From Aliidongia dinghuensis (GTDB lineage Bacteria; Pseudomonadota; Alphaproteobacteria; ATCC43930; CGMCC-115725), in NCBI RefSeq assembly GCF_014643535.1, contig NZ_BMJQ01000002.1:124001-188000 (forward strand): DNA of 64,000 bases. Direction: 5' to 3'. Positions 1 to 10,451 of the stretch are shown here, one piece after another (the stretch's first letter is position 1; every line of letters starts with the position of its first letter). A program made the translations under genes and the position numbers. Below the pieces are notes generated by a model. That model worked only from the letters and a program-made list of their open reading frames with translations. It made no database searches and was not told where the DNA came from.

Positions 1-208
1 CGAGGTCGTAACCGCGCAGACCGCCCTGCTGCAGGCACAGCAGGCCGCCCTCGATTTCCGCACACGGCGGCTCACGGCCGACGTTGGCCTCATCCGCGCG
101 CTCGGCGGCGGCTGGGACACGACGGACCTGCCGTCCGAAGCGGCCGCGACGAAGCTCGCCGCCAATGTCTTGGAGAGCGGCCCTGCCGCGCAAGGGAGTG
201 AAAAGTGA
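1..208 (+). CDS. Outer membrane efflux protein (TolC/NodT family), C-terminal fragment
   Basis: Only the last 68 codons are in the window; the reading frame starts at base 2. The visible part has the closing helix of TolC-like outer membrane channel proteins ([20 protein letters not shown], then [16 protein letters not shown]), where an alpha-helical barrel segment ends in the conserved ALGGGW turn. Such proteins form the outer membrane duct of RND or ABC tripartite efflux pumps. The stop codon overlaps the GTG start of the next gene (GTGA), so the two are probably co-transcribed. Family assignment is firm; pump partner and substrate are unknown because the rest lies off the left edge. Confidence 0.8.
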   Translation, partial: EVVTAQTALLQAQQAALDFRTRRLTADVGLIRALGGGWDTTDLPSEAAATKLAANVLESGPAAQGSEK

Positions 209-729
209 CGAAATTATCAGTCGGATTCGGTCTCGCGTCGGTGCTGAGCCTCGTGCTCGCGTCGTCCTTCGGCTATCTGACGACGCAGCGTGCTCATGCA
301 GCCCCACCCAATGTAACCTCGGCTGACGCGACGCCGCCCGTCTATCGGCCGGTCACGAGCGACCTCATGAACGCGATCATCCAGCCGCGGCACATCAAGC
401 TCTGGCTGGCCGGCCAGGCGCAGAACTGGGTGCTGGCGGATTACGAGCGCCATAACCTGCAGGGCGCCTTCGCCCGCATGGCGACGGCGATTCCCGACTA
501 CAAGGGGTCGAAGATGACCGACCTGATCGACGCCTTCACGTCGCAGCCGTTCGCCGATCTCGACGCGGCGATCAAGGCCAAGGATCAGGCCCGCTTTGCC
601 CAGGCCTACGGCGCGCTGACCGACGGCTGCAACGCCTGCCACCAGTCGACCGACCATGCCATGGCTGTGGTCAAGGTGCCCGATCGGGACGTCTTCCCGG
701 ACCAGGAATTCGCCGAGCCGCACTCGTGA
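205..729 (+). CDS. Secreted cytochrome c with C-terminal CNACH haem site
   Basis: 174 residues with a GTG start overlapping the previous stop. Residues 1-32 look like a Sec signal peptide (hydrophobic [13 protein letters not shown], then AHA-A), so the protein should act in the periplasm. A single CxxCH motif, CNACH, lies near residue 145, close to the C-terminus as in class II (c'-like) cytochromes, preceded by alpha-helical sequence. Probable role: a small electron carrier or haem sensor. Coupling to an efflux gene is unusual and its meaning is not clear from sequence. The gene ends just before a strong hairpin. Confidence 0.8.
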   Translation: MTKLSVGFGLASVLSLVLASSFGYLTTQRAHAAPPNVTSADATPPVYRPVTSDLMNAIIQPRHIKLWLAGQAQNWVLADYERHNLQGAFARMATAIPDYKGSKMTDLIDAFTSQPFADLDAAIKAKDQARFAQAYGALTDGCNACHQSTDHAMAVVKVPDRDVFPDQEFAEPHS

Positions 730-733
730 GGAG

Positions 734-768
734 GCGTTTGGGCGCCGCCTCAGGCGGCGCCCAAACGC
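734..768. terminator. 17-bp perfect inverted repeat, bidirectional terminator
   Basis: Arms gcgtttgggcgccgcct (734-750) and its exact complement (752-768) flank one base. It lies between two convergent genes, starting 4 bases after the cytochrome stop, and overlaps the last codons and stop of the AraC-family gene. No long T-run follows on either side. It is best read as a shared terminator or 3'-end stabiliser. Confidence 0.7.
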
Positions 769-1406
769 ACTGCGGGCTCAGGCGCTTCCAGATTGCGCTG
801 GCGCCAGCGGTACGGCGTCTCGCCGACGAACCGCTTGAACACGGTCGTGAAATGCGCATGGGTCTGGAAGCCGACGCTAAGCGCGATCTCGATAACGCTC
901 GTGCGCGGGTCGAGCAGCATGCGCTGGGCGTGATGGATGCGGCGGCGCAGGATGTATTCGTGCGGCCGAAGGCCGGTCGTCGCCCGGAACTGGGTGGAAA
1001 AATAGGTCGGCGACAGGCCGGCTACTTCGGCCAGGTCCGGCAGGCTGATCGGCTCCGCCAAATTCGCCTCGATATGGTCGAACGCCCGTTTCAGCCGCCA
1101 TTTCGGCAGGCCGGGCGGGGTCCGGCGATCCGGCGCCTCGGCATCTTGGCCAGGCTGCGCCAGAAACTGGATCTCGAGCGACAGGCCGGCACCGTCCCGC
1201 GTCTCGGCCCGGACCGTGACGTTGGCCGGCAGGATTCTCAGCAATTCGGGGTCCTGATCGACCCGGAGATCGGAAATCTGCAGGCTGAACGCCCCATTAT
1301 GCTGACGCCGCATCCTGACGATCGCGGGACCATGGGCAGCACCTGGCCGGAGGGCAGGGCTCGCGGCAATTTGCGAGGTCACGAAATCTATCTTCTCGCA
1401 GGACAT
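750..1406 (-). CDS. AraC-family transcriptional regulator
   Basis: 218 residues from the ATG at 1406, which has GAGGAG 9 bases upstream. The frame stays open to 1601, but those extra codons have no good ribosome site. The C-terminal half is a standard double helix-turn-helix AraC domain (ISLPDLAEVAGLSPTYFSTQ, then TSVIEIALSVGFQTHAHFTT, then VGETPYRWRQ). The short N-terminal part is not a recognisable cupin and the effector is unknown. It is divergent from the formate dehydrogenase operon, with 276 bases between the two starts, so it is a candidate regulator of that operon or of itself. That link is inference from position. Confidence 0.85.
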   Translation of the reverse strand: MSCEKIDFVTSQIAASPALRPGAAHGPAIVRMRRQHNGAFSLQISDLRVDQDPELLRILPANVTVRAETRDGAGLSLEIQFLAQPGQDAEAPDRRTPPGLPKWRLKRAFDHIEANLAEPISLPDLAEVAGLSPTYFSTQFRATTGLRPHEYILRRRIHHAQRMLLDPRTSVIEIALSVGFQTHAHFTTVFKRFVGETPYRWRQRNLEAPEPAVRLGAA

Positions 1407-1682
1407 TGCCTGTCTCCTCGAAGCCTGTTTCCTCCCGACTTCGAGACACAAGCTGGCCTGATCCGGCTGAAGTCTCCAATGCAGGCTCGGCACAACGACA
1501 TGCCCATCCGGCATATCCGTTCGCCGGTGCTGCTTCATCGCAAGATATCGAAGTTTTTGGAAAACCCTTGATCGCCAGGCGTGATAAATTATCCCGATCA
1601 TAAGGCGCGATAGATGTTCTCGATCGTGGGAACGGTCCGTCGCCCCGGATATCCGCTCGGCTTCGCAGAGGAGTTCATTGAA

Positions 1683-4600
1683 ATGGAACTGAGCCGCCGC
1701 GGTTTCATCAAGCTCACCGGCGCCGGCTTGGCGGCCTCAAGCCTGGGTGTCCTTGGGTTCGGTTCGGCCGGCGAGGCGCTCGCGGCCTCGGTCCGCCCCT
1801 TCAAGCTGACGGCCGCGACCGAGACCCGGAACACCTGTACCTATTGCTCGGTCGCCTGCGGCATCCTGATCTACAGCATGGGCGACAAGGCCAAGAACGC
1901 GCGCTCCAACATCATCCATATCGAGGGCGACCCGGACCATCCGGTCAACCGCGGCACGCTCTGCCCCAAGGGCTCGGCGCTGCTCGACATCGTGCATGCG
2001 CCGACGCGCCTCAAATATCCGCAGTACCGCGCCCCCGGCGCCAAGGAATTCAAGCGCGTCTCGTGGGATTTCGCGCTCGACCGCATCGCCACGCTCATGA
2101 AGCAGGACCGCGACGCCAATTTCGTCGCGAAGAATGCGGCCGGCACCACGGTCAACCGCTGGACCAGCACGGGCATGCTGGCGGCCTCGGCCGCGTCCAG
2201 CGAGACCGCCTATCTCACCTGGAAGGTCGCCCGTTCCTTCGGGATGGTCGTCTTCGATAACCAGGCGCGTGTCTGACACGGACCGACGGTGGCCAGTCTG
2301 GCTCCAACATTCGGTCGCGGTGCAATGACCAACACCTGGCAGGACATCAAGAATGCCAACGTGGTGCTGGTGATGGGCGGCAATGCCGCCGAGGCGCACC
2401 CGTGCGGCTTCAAGTGGGTCATCGAGGCGAAGATCGAGAACAAGGCCAAGCTGGTCGTGGTCGACCCGCGCTTCACGCGCACGGCCTCGGTCGCCGACGT
2501 CTACGCGCCGATCCGCCCGGGAACCGACATCGCATTCCTGAGCGGCGTCATCCGCTATCTTCTGGAAAAGGACCAGATCCAGCACGCGTACGTGCGCGCC
2601 TATACCAATGCCGGCCTGATCGTGAAGGACGGCTTCGGCTTCGAGGACGGGCTCTTCACCGGCTACAAGGAGGACAGCCACAGCTACGACAAGTCGAGCT
2701 GGGACTACGAGCTCGACGAGCAGGGCTTCGCCAAGATCGACGACAGCTGGCAGCATCCGCGCTGCGTCATCAACCTCCTGAAGCAGCATGTCGAGCGCTA
2801 TACGCCCGAGATGGTGTCGCGCATCTGCGGCACGCCGCAGGACAAGTATCTCGAGATCTGTGCCCTGTTTGCCGGGACGGCGGCCCCGGACAAGGCGCTC
2901 ACCAGCCTGTTCGCGCTCGGCTGGACGCAGCATTCGATCGGCGCCCAGAACATCCGCACCATGGCGATGGTCCAGCTGCTCCTGGGCAACATCGGCGTGG
3001 CCGGCGGCGGCATGAACGCGCTGCGCGGTCATTCCAACATCCAGGGCCTGACCGACGTGGGCCTGCTGTCGAATTCGATGCCCGGCTACATGACCCTGCC
3101 GCAGGACAAGGAACTGAGCTTCGAGCAGTACATGCAGTCGCGGCTGTTCAAGCCGCTCCGGCCCGGCCAGACGAGCTACTGGCAGAACTATCGCAAGTTC
3201 TTCGTCAGCTTCCAGAAGGCGGTCTATGGCGACGCCGCCAAGGCCGAGAACGACTGGGCCTACGACTGGCTGCCCAAGCTCGACGTCGACAATTACGACA
3301 TCATCCGCGCGTTCGAGATGATGAACAACGGCCAGATGAACGGCTACATCTGCCAGGGCTTCAACCCGATGCAGGCGTTCCCGGACCGGGGCAAGATCCG
3401 CAAGGCCCTGGGCAAGCTCAAGTATCTGATCGTCATGGATCCGCTCGACACCGAGACGTCGCGCTTCTGGGAGGATCACGGCCCGCAGAATCCGTCCGAT
3501 CCGGCGAGCATCGGGACCGAGGTGTTCCAGCTGCCGACGACCTGCTTCGCCGAGGAGAACGGCTCGCTCGTCAATTCGGCGCGCTGGCTGCAATGGCATT
3601 GGAAGGCGGCCGAGCCGCCGGGCGAGGCGCAGAGCGACATCTGGATCATGGCCGGCATCTTCCACCGGATGCGCGACATGTACCGCAAGGACGGCGGCGC
3701 CTTCCCCGACCCGATCTTGAACCTGACCTGGCACTATACCGACCCGGTCGATCCGGACCCGGAGGAGCTGGCGAAGGATATGAACGGCCGGACGCTCGTC
3801 GACCTCAAGGACGCGACGGGGGCGGTGGCGCTCAAGGCCGGCCAGCTCCTGGACGGCTTCGCCCAGCTCAAGGACGACGGCACGACCGCGTCCGGCTGCT
3901 GGATCTTCTCGGGCAGCTTTACCGAGAAGGGCAACCAGATGGCGCGCCGGGATGCGAGCGACCCGCGCGAGCAGGGCATCGCGCCCAACTGGGCCTGGGC
4001 GTGGCCCGCCAACCGGCGCATCCTCTACAACCGCGCCAGTGCCGACCTCTCGGGCAAGGCCTGGAACCCGGCGAAGCCCATCATCGAATGGGACGGCAGC
4101 CGCTGGGTCGGCATCGATGTGCCGGACTATGGGCCGACGACGAAGCCGTCCGACGCGGTTGGACCCTTCATCATGAACGCGGAGGGCACGGCGCGCCTGT
4201 TCGCGCGCAGCACGATGGCGGAAGGCCCGTTCCCGGAACATTACGAGCCGTTCGAGTCGCCGGCGACCAACCTCCTGCACCCGAAGGTCAAGTCGAACCC
4301 GGCGGCGCGCGTGTTCGACCATGACCGGGCCAACTTCGGCACGGCGGCGGAGTTCCCCTATGTGGCGACGACCTATCGCCTCACCGAGCATTTCCACTAT
4401 TGGACCAAGCACGCGCTCATCAATGCCGTGCTGCAGCCGGAGGAATTCGTCGAGGTTGGCGAGGCGCTGGCCAAGGAGAAGGGCATCGAGCAGGGCGGCT
4501 GGGTGCGCGTCTTCTCCAAGCGCGGCGCGATCGTGTGCAAGGCCTATGTGACGAAGCGCATCAAGCCGCTGATGGTCGACGGCAAGCCGACCCACGTGAT

Positions 4601-4754
4601 CGGCGTGCCGCTGCATTGGGGCTTCACCGGCCAGGCGCGCAAGGGCTACGGCGCCAATACGCTGACGCCCTCGGTCGGCGACGCCAATACCCAGACGCCG
4701 GAGTTCAAGGCGTTCCTGGTCAATATCGAAAAGACAAGCGCCCCGGTGGCCTGA
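1683..4754 (+). CDS. fdnG: Formate dehydrogenase (N/O type) catalytic subunit, selenoprotein
   Basis: Membrane-bound periplasmic formate dehydrogenase, oxidising formate to CO2 and passing electrons to the iron-sulfur subunit. Start at 1683 follows AGAGGAG and gives a Tat signal (SRRGFIK, then a hydrophobic stretch). The N-terminal [4Fe-4S] ligands are CTYCSVACG plus GTLCPKG. An in-frame TGA at 2274-2276 (codon 198) sits in the context NQARV-U-HGPTVASLAPTFGRGAM, the hallmark of the selenocysteine that ligates molybdenum or tungsten, and a SECIS hairpin follows. Read through, the product is 1023 residues, normal for FdnG/FdoG. It would look like two broken ORFs (ending at 2276, resuming before 2289) to a standard gene caller. 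Confidence 0.97.
2274..2316 (+). promoter_or_regulatory. Selenocysteine UGA codon and bacterial SECIS element of fdnG
   Basis: Immediately after TGA (2274-2276), a lower stem GACCGA (2281-2286) pairs with TCGGTC (2311-2316). The upper stem-loop ggtggccagtctggctcc (2288-2305) has an AGTCT apical loop starting 18 bases after the UGA. Loop type and spacing resemble the E. coli formate dehydrogenase SECIS hairpins bound by SelB. The hairpin also encodes conserved FdnG residues, as bacterial SECIS elements lie inside the coding region. Confidence 0.88.
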
Positions 4755-4775
4755 TCCCGCGGCCTGAAGGAGCCA

Positions 4776-5690
4776 ATGATGGCAGATCTGCAGTCCCAGG
4801 ATTACATCCGACGCTCGGCGACGACGCTGACACCGCCGTCGGTGCGCCACCATGAGCAGGAGGTGGCGAAGCTGATCGACGTCAGCCGCTGCATCGGCTG
4901 CAAGGCGTGCCAGTCGGCCTGCATGGAATGGAACGACCTCAGGCCCGAGGTCGGGCACTTCGAGGGTGCCTACGATAACCCGGCCGACCTCGGGCCGAGT
5001 GCGTGGACGCTCATGCGCTTCACCGAGTACGAGAACGAGCAGGGCAATCTCGAGTGGCTGATCCGCAAGGACGGCTGCATGCATTGCGAGGACCCGGGCT
5101 GCCTCAAGGCATGCCCGGCGCCGGGCGCCATCGTGCAATACGCCAACGGCATCGTCGACTTCATCAGCGAGAACTGCATCGGCTGCGGCTATTGCGTCAA
5201 AGGCTGCCCGTTCGATATCCCGCGCATCAGCCCCGTCGACCACAAGTCCTATAAGTGCACGCTCTGCTCGGACCGTGTCGGCGTCGGCCTCGAGCCGGCC
5301 TGCGTCAAGGCGTGCCCGACCGGCGCCATCATGTTCGGCGCCAAGACGGACATGCAGGTCTGGGCCGGCGAGCGGGTCGAGGATCTGAAGTCGCGCGGCT
5401 TCGAGCATGCCGGGCTCTACGATCCGCCGGGCGTCGGCGGCACGCACGTGATGTATGTCCTGCACCATGCCGACAAGCCGTCGCTCTATGCCGGGCTGCC
5501 GGACGAGCCGAAGATCAGCGACTTCGTCGGCTTCTGGAAGGGGGCGATCAAGCCGCTGGCGCTTGCCGGCGTGGCGCTCACGGCGGTGGCCGGGTTCTTC
5601 CACTGGATCGTCGCCGGGCCGAACGAGGTGCAGCCGGAGGACGAGGCCGAGGCGCGGCATCTGCTCGAGGGTAAGGAGCGCAGGTCATGA
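4776..5690 (+). CDS. fdnH: Formate dehydrogenase iron-sulfur (beta) subunit
   Basis: 304 residues, start preceded by AAGGAG and 21 bases after the fdnG stop. Four ferredoxin-type cysteine clusters are visible: [35 protein letters not shown] and CTLCSD...CVKAC, consistent with four [4Fe-4S] centres forming the wire from the molybdopterin subunit. A single transmembrane helix near residues 262-284 ([19 protein letters not shown]) anchors it in the inner membrane, as in E. coli FdnH. The stop overlaps the fdnI start (ATGA). Confidence 0.96.
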   Translation: MMADLQSQDYIRRSATTLTPPSVRHHEQEVAKLIDVSRCIGCKACQSACMEWNDLRPEVGHFEGAYDNPADLGPSAWTLMRFTEYENEQGNLEWLIRKDGCMHCEDPGCLKACPAPGAIVQYANGIVDFISENCIGCGYCVKGCPFDIPRISPVDHKSYKCTLCSDRVGVGLEPACVKACPTGAIMFGAKTDMQVWAGERVEDLKSRGFEHAGLYDPPGVGGTHVMYVLHHADKPSLYAGLPDEPKISDFVGFWKGAIKPLALAGVALTAVAGFFHWIVAGPNEVQPEDEAEARHLLEGKERRS

Positions 5691-6370
5691 GCTACCCCAA
5701 GGGCACCATGATCCGCCACACGACCACGACGCGGATCAATCACTGGATCACCGGCGGCTGCTTCGTGCTGCTGCTGCTGTCGGGCCTGTCGATGTTCCAC
5801 CCGATGCTGTTCTTCCTGTCGGCCCTGTTCGGCGGCGGGCAATGGACGCGCGCGATCCATCCGTGGATCGGCGTCTTGCTGTTCCTGAGTTACGCCGGCC
5901 TCATCGTGCAGTTCTGGCGCGAGAACCTGCCGAACCGTGCCGACCTCGACTGGACGCTGGCCCTCAACAAGGTGCTCGTGAACGAGGAGGAGGGCGTGCC
6001 CGAGGTGGCGCGCTTCAACGCCGGCCAGAAATTCGTCTTCTGGTCCATGGCGCTGCTGGTGCCGGTGCTGTTCTTCACCGGTCTCGTGATCTGGGAATAT
6101 TATTTCTTCCCCTACACCTCGATCGAGGTGCAGCGCGTGGCGCTCTTGATCCACAGCCTCGCCGCGATTGGCGCGATCATCGTCTGGATCATCCATGTCT
6201 ATGCCGCACTCTGGGTCAAGGGCTCGATGCGCGCGATGACCCAGGGCTACGTGACGCCCGGCTGGGCCTGGCGGCATCATCGCAAATGGTTCCGCAGCCT
6301 GGCCGAGACCGGATCGCCTGGTCCGACGCCGCGCATCACGACACCACGCACCACGAGGGAGGGGCGGTGA
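5687..6370 (+). CDS. fdnI: Formate dehydrogenase cytochrome b556 (gamma) subunit
   Basis: 227 residues with four predicted membrane helices (for example [20 protein letters not shown] and [19 protein letters not shown]). Membrane-embedded histidines ([30 protein letters not shown]) fit the two haem b ligands and quinone site of FdnI-type cytochromes. It anchors the FdnGH dimer and reduces quinone. It overlaps fdnH upstream by ATGA and fdhE downstream by GTGA, so the operon is tightly coupled translationally. Confidence 0.95.
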   Translation: MSYPKGTMIRHTTTTRINHWITGGCFVLLLLSGLSMFHPMLFFLSALFGGGQWTRAIHPWIGVLLFLSYAGLIVQFWRENLPNRADLDWTLALNKVLVNEEEGVPEVARFNAGQKFVFWSMALLVPVLFFTGLVIWEYYFFPYTSIEVQRVALLIHSLAAIGAIIVWIIHVYAALWVKGSMRAMTQGYVTPGWAWRHHRKWFRSLAETGSPGPTPRITTPRTTREGR

Positions 6371-7296
6371 GACAGGGCGAGGTAGCACCCAAGGGCTCCT
6401 GGATCGGCAACCCGACGGGCGGCGTCTCGGCGCCAGAGGCGGTGATCCTGCCCGATCCCGCCCGACGCTTCCTGCGTACCGCCGCCAGGCTCGAGGCCCT
6501 GTCAGCGGGGCATCCGATGGCGGAATGGCTCGGCTTCATGGCCCTCTTGGCGCGGGCGCAGCATGGCGCCGCCACGGCCCTCGGGCCCGTCGCGGGTCCC
6601 GCGCCAGAGGCGGTGCGGCAGGCGGTCGAGGCACGCATGCCGCCGCTCGCCGCCGACGGCCACCGGCGAGACCCCGCCTGGCGCCTGACGCTCCGCTTCC
6701 TCCTCGACGGCTTCGACGCGAGCGCCGTCCCGGCGCCGGTGCGCGACGTCATCGCGAACCTGCGCGACCGCGATGCCGCGGCGCTCGAGGCGCTCGCCGA
6801 TGATTTCCTCACCGGTGGCGTGGCGCCGGCCGACGTCGGCGCCGCGCTCTATGTCGCGGCGGCGCTGCAGGTCTATTTCTCCCGGCTCGCCGCGGACCTG
6901 CCCGTCGAGGCCCTGCGCCTGTTGCCGGAGCGTGGGCTCTGCCCGTGCTGCGGCTCGACGCCGGTCGCCGGCATCGTGACCGCCTCGGGTGCGACGCCCG
7001 GCGCGCGCTATCTCCACTGCTCGCTCTGCGCCACGGCCTGGAACCATGCGCGCGCGGTCTGCATCACCTGCGGCCAGTCGCGCTCGCTCGCCCAGCGCGG
7101 CATCGACGGCGACAGCGGCGCCGTCAAGGCCGAGACCTGCGACGAGTGCCATAGCTACGCCAAGATGCTGTACCAGGCGCAAGACACGCAGGTCGACGCG
7201 GTCGCCGACGATCTCGCGAGCCTGGGCTTGGACGTGCTCGTCGCCGAGGCCGGCTGGCTGCGCCATGCGCCCAATCCCCTGCTGCTCGTCGGATAA
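6367..7296 (+). CDS. fdhE: Formate dehydrogenase accessory protein FdhE
   Basis: 309 residues, the same length as E. coli FdhE, from a GTG that overlaps the fdnI stop. Four CxxC pairs ([32 protein letters not shown]) make the rubredoxin-like metal sites of the family, and the DDLASL...NPLL C-terminus is typical. FdhE binds the Tat-targeted catalytic subunit in the cytoplasm and is needed for its activity and proofreading. It is fifth-to-last in the + strand selenium/formate run and precedes selD by 29 bases. Confidence 0.93.
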   Translation: MRQGEVAPKGSWIGNPTGGVSAPEAVILPDPARRFLRTAARLEALSAGHPMAEWLGFMALLARAQHGAATALGPVAGPAPEAVRQAVEARMPPLAADGHRRDPAWRLTLRFLLDGFDASAVPAPVRDVIANLRDRDAAALEALADDFLTGGVAPADVGAALYVAAALQVYFSRLAADLPVEALRLLPERGLCPCCGSTPVAGIVTASGATPGARYLHCSLCATAWNHARAVCITCGQSRSLAQRGIDGDSGAVKAETCDECHSYAKMLYQAQDTQVDAVADDLASLGLDVLVAEAGWLRHAPNPLLLVG

Positions 7297-7325
7297 GCCG
7301 GGCGCTCCTCGTTGAAGGTCCTCTT

Positions 7326-8372
7326 ATGTCGCTTCCCCTTCCTCGCCTGACCGAACTCGCGCATGGCGGCGGCTGCGGCTGCAAGCTGGCACCGTCGGTG
7401 CTGCAGCAGCTGTTGGCAGAACAGCCGCGGATGGCTCCCTATGCGCAGCTGCTCGTCGGCACGGAGACGGGCGACGACGCCGCGGTCTGGCAGATCGACG
7501 ACCAGCATTGCGTTATCGCTACTACCGACTTCTTCATGCCCATGGTCGACGACCCGCGGGATTTCGGCCGGATCGCCGCCGCGAACGCCATATCGGACGT
7601 CTATGCCATGGGTGGCAAGCCGATCATGGCGCTCGCCATCCTGGGCATGCCGCTCGGCAAGCTGCCGGTCGAGGCGGTGCGCGAGATCCTCGCAGGCGGT
7701 GCGTCGGTCTGTGCCGAGGCCGGCATTCCGGTCGCCGGCGGCCATTCGATCGACGCGCCGGAGCCGATCTACGGCCTGGCCGTGATCGGGCTCGCCCGGC
7801 CCGGCGACATAAGGCGCAATTCCGGTGCCAGGCCCGGCGATGCGCTGATCCTGACCAAGGGCATCGGCGTCGGCATCTATTCCGCGGCCTTCAAGAAGCA
7901 GGCGCTCAGCGATGCCGCCTATGCCGAGATGATTGCGTCCACCACGCTCCTGAACTGGATCGGCGCTAGGCTGGCGCTAGACGAAGACGTGCACGGCATG
8001 ACCGACGTGACCGGCTTCGGCCTGCTCGGCCACGGGCTCGAGATGGCGCGCGGCAGCGGCGTCCGGCTCGACATCGACTACCGGCAGATCCCGTTCCTCC
8101 AGGAGGCCGAGACTCTGGCCGAGACGGGCTATGCCACCGGTGCCTCTCAGCGCAACTGGGCGAGCTACGGCGACGGGGTGGTCCTGCCGCCGGACTTGGC
8201 CCCCTGGCGGCGCACGCTCTTGACCGATCCGCAGACCTCGGGCGGCCTGCTCGTCGCCTGTGCCGCGGCACGCGCAGCCTCGCTCGCAGCCGAGATCGAG
8301 GCCGCGGGCTATCCGCGCGTCCGGATCATCGGCGCGGCCACCGCAGGCGAGCCGGCGGTCCGCATCGGCTGA
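7326..8372 (+). CDS. selD: Selenide, water dikinase
   Basis: 348 residues. It makes selenophosphate, the selenium donor, from selenide and ATP. The N-terminal active site HGGGCGCK has Cys17 and Lys20 in the positions of E. coli SelD, so this copy uses Cys rather than Sec. DDAAVW, TTDFF and the glycine-rich AIS-D-YAMGGKP segment are the ATP/metal-binding motifs of the PurM-like fold. It is co-directional with fdnGHI-fdhE and convergent with selB/selC, whose shared 3' end begins only 9 bases away. Confidence 0.95.
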   Translation: MSLPLPRLTELAHGGGCGCKLAPSVLQQLLAEQPRMAPYAQLLVGTETGDDAAVWQIDDQHCVIATTDFFMPMVDDPRDFGRIAAANAISDVYAMGGKPIMALAILGMPLGKLPVEAVREILAGGASVCAEAGIPVAGGHSIDAPEPIYGLAVIGLARPGDIRRNSGARPGDALILTKGIGVGIYSAAFKKQALSDAAYAEMIASTTLLNWIGARLALDEDVHGMTDVTGFGLLGHGLEMARGSGVRLDIDYRQIPFLQEAETLAETGYATGASQRNWASYGDGVVLPPDLAPWRRTLLTDPQTSGGLLVACAAARAASLAAEIEAAGYPRVRIIGAATAGEPAVRIG

Positions 8373-8381
8373 CGGCATTCA

Positions 8382-10451
8382 TCAGGCCACGCCGCGGGAG
8401 GAAGGTGGCGGAAGAGAGTGGGAGTCGAACCCACCTGGGACAGGCTCGCTGCCCCACTCGGATTTGAAGTCCGAACGCCCCACCAGGGACGAATCTCCTC
8501 CAAAGAAACTGTCGGACGAAAGCACGGGCGCGCCGAACAAGTCCAGCCGGTGCCGGTTCGGCCGGCGCAGGTCGCCCTTGCGCAGCGTGACGCCGTGCCG
8601 GTCGAAGAATTCGAGGATCTGGATCGCGACCTTGCGGCCGTTGTCGAGCCGGTCGCGGAACTGCGCGGCGGTGAGCTCGCCGCCGGGCGCGCGGCCGGCC
8701 TCCTCGATCAGGAGGCCGATCATCTCGCGCACGGTCGGCCGCAGGAAGAAGTGATCGGGTGCCACCTCGTCGGCCCAGCCGAGGCGCCCGGCCAGCTTGA
8801 GCAGCCGCCGGACGTCGCGCTCCACCCGCCCGGTCATGCCGGCGATGTCGCGCACCCGGGGCGGCCGGAACCGTTCCGCCCCGCCCAAGAGCGGCGCGAT
8901 CACGGCCCACGCCGCCTCGTCGCCGGGGGCGAGGCGCACCGTATGGCTTGCCAGGCGGACGAAGGCGCCGTCCAGCACCAGCCCGCCGTCGCGCGCCAGC
9001 CGCTGCAGTGTTGCGACGAAGACCGGCGCCGGCAGCCGAGGCGTCAACTGCAGGCGCAGCTTCTCCCGCCCCATGCCCTGCAGGTCGGGATTCTCGGCGT
9101 GATAGGCGGCGAGCTGCTCCGTGACGCTCGCGGCAAAGGACTGCCAGCGGTCGGGCGCAATCGCGATCCGGGCGGTGCCGGCTTCAAGCAGCACCAGACC
9201 GGCCTCGCGGGCCATTTTCTCCGTCTGCATCGCCGACAAGCCGCGGTCGCGGGCATAGGCGGCGAGATCGGCTGCGAAGGGCGGGGCCGCGAGCAGGGCT
9301 GTGAACGCAGTCTGAGCGTCGGCGAGGGCGAGGGCCGCGCGCTGGGCTGCGCGCTCCGGCGTACGCCGCCGCCGGGCCGGGCCGCGCAGGTCGATGAATC
9401 GGCCGCCGCCGATCGTGCGCTGCGCCGAGACGTCGCGCAGCACGTAGCGGTCGCGCTGTGCGGCGGCGATCGGCCGGTCCAGCACCAGCTGGACCTCGGC
9501 CGTGGTGCCCGGCTCGATCGAGCCGTCGCCAAGCAGGACAACCCGGGCGCCGACTTCGGCCGTCGCATGGTGCAAGCGGGCCGGGAACCATTGGCTGATC
9601 GGCTTCGCTTCGCCCGTTAGCACGCGCAGCGTCGCGTCGATCCGGTCCGTCGGCGCGTGCAGGCCGGGGGCCAGCACCATGTCGCCACGCCGGATCGCCT
9701 CCTTGCCGATGCCCGGTCCCGCGAGATTGAGCGCGCAACGGTCGCCGCATCGCCCCGTCTCGGCCGGGCGGTTCTGGGCATGCAGCGAGCGCACGCGCGC
9801 AGATAGGCCAGACGGGCTGAGCTCGACCGCGTCGCCGACCCGGACCTCGCCGGCGAGCACGGTGCCGGTGGCGACGACGCCGATGCCGGCGAGCGTGAAG
9901 ACCCGGTCGACCGCCAGGCGGAAGCCGCCCTCGGCCGAGCGCTCTGCCGTCTCCGCCGCCGCCGCGGCGAGGCGAGCACCGAGTTCTTCGATCCCGAGGC
10001 CGGTCAAGGCCGAGACCGGCAGGATCCCGATGTCGGCGAGCGCCGTCGCCGCGAGCACAGAGCGCACGGCCTGGCTGACCTCCTCTAGACGCTCGGGCGT
10101 GACCAGATCGGCCTTGGTCAGCGCCACGAGGCCGTGCTCGATGCCGAGCAGGTCGAGGATCGCCAGATGCTCCAGCGTCTGCGGCATGATGCCGTCGTCG
10201 GCGGCGACAACCAGCAGGGCGAAATCGATGCCGCCGGCACCGGCCAGCATGGTGTGGACGAAGCGCTCGTGCCCGGGCACATCGACGAAACCCAGCACCC
10301 GGCCGCCCTCGATCGGCCAATAGGCGAAGCCCAGATCGATGGTGATGCCGCGGGCCTTCTCTTCCTTGAGCCGGTCGCAGTCGATGCCGGTCAGCGCTTT
10401 GACGAGCGCGGTCTTGCCATGGTCGATATGGCCCGCAGTGCCGATGATCAT
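8382..10451 (-). CDS. selB: Selenocysteine-specific elongation factor SelB, with a C-terminal tail encoded across the tRNA-Sec gene
   Basis: Start ATG at 10451 overlaps the selA stop (ATGA). The N-terminal GTPase shows G1 GHIDHGKT, the switch [14 protein letters not shown]3 DVPGHE and G4 TKAD, followed by EF-Tu-like domains and four C-terminal winged helices that bind SECIS. The family-like part ends near residue 640 (RHRLDLFG), which is about the usual SelB length. The frame then stays open for 49 more codons; codons 651-682 coincide exactly and in phase with the 96-nt tRNA-Sec gene, and the first stop (8382-8384) lies 21 bases past it. I see no earlier stop, so the real protein end is uncertain. 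Confidence 0.93.
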   Translation of the reverse strand: MIIGTAGHIDHGKTALVKALTGIDCDRLKEEKARGITIDLGFAYWPIEGGRVLGFVDVPGHERFVHTMLAGAGGIDFALLVVAADDGIMPQTLEHLAILDLLGIEHGLVALTKADLVTPERLEEVSQAVRSVLAATALADIGILPVSALTGLGIEELGARLAAAAAETAERSAEGGFRLAVDRVFTLAGIGVVATGTVLAGEVRVGDAVELSPSGLSARVRSLHAQNRPAETGRCGDRCALNLAGPGIGKEAIRRGDMVLAPGLHAPTDRIDATLRVLTGEAKPISQWFPARLHHATAEVGARVVLLGDGSIEPGTTAEVQLVLDRPIAAAQRDRYVLRDVSAQRTIGGGRFIDLRGPARRRRTPERAAQRAALALADAQTAFTALLAAPPFAADLAAYARDRGLSAMQTEKMAREAGLVLLEAGTARIAIAPDRWQSFAASVTEQLAAYHAENPDLQGMGREKLRLQLTPRLPAPVFVATLQRLARDGGLVLDGAFVRLASHTVRLAPGDEAAWAVIAPLLGGAERFRPPRVRDIAGMTGRVERDVRRLLKLAGRLGWADEVAPDHFFLRPTVREMIGLLIEEAGRAPGGELTAAQFRDRLDNGRKVAIQILEFFDRHGVTLRKGDLRRPNRHRLDLFGAPVLSSDSFFGGDSSLVGRSDFKSEWGSEPVPGGFDSHSLPPPSSRGVA
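8406..8501 (-). tRNA. selC: tRNA-Sec (anticodon UCA)
   Basis: 96 nt including encoded CCA (tgg at 8406-8408 on +). There is an 8-bp acceptor stem (GGAGGAGA with TCTCTTCC, one G-U), discriminator G and anticodon TCA (8465-8467) in loop CTTCAAA. A long variable arm (GGGGCAGCGAGCCTGTCCC region) and the GGTTCGACTCC T-arm are present. The 8-bp acceptor and long extra arm separate it from tRNA-Ser and mark it as the UGA-decoding selenocysteine tRNA. It lies wholly inside the open selB frame on the same strand. Confidence 0.95.

Noticed and set aside
1407-1601. Longer N-terminus of the AraC-family regulator
   Set aside because: The ATG at 1406 has a strong GAGGAG site; the upstream codons have none and lie in the divergent promoter region.
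1575-1605. FNR-type site (TGAT...ATCA) upstream of fdnG
   Set aside because: The half-sites are 11 bases apart rather than the 4 required for FNR, so there is no real match.
2274-2276. Nonsense mutation making fdnG a pseudogene
   Set aside because: The UGA is at the invariant Sec position, followed by a SECIS hairpin, and the genome carries selA, B, C and D next door.
1737-5660. A 1307-codon open frame on the minus strand
   Set aside because: It is antisense to fdnG and fdnH, whose families are certain; GC-rich codon bias creates long mirror frames. The product is Arg/Leu/Ala/Asp-rich with no domain.
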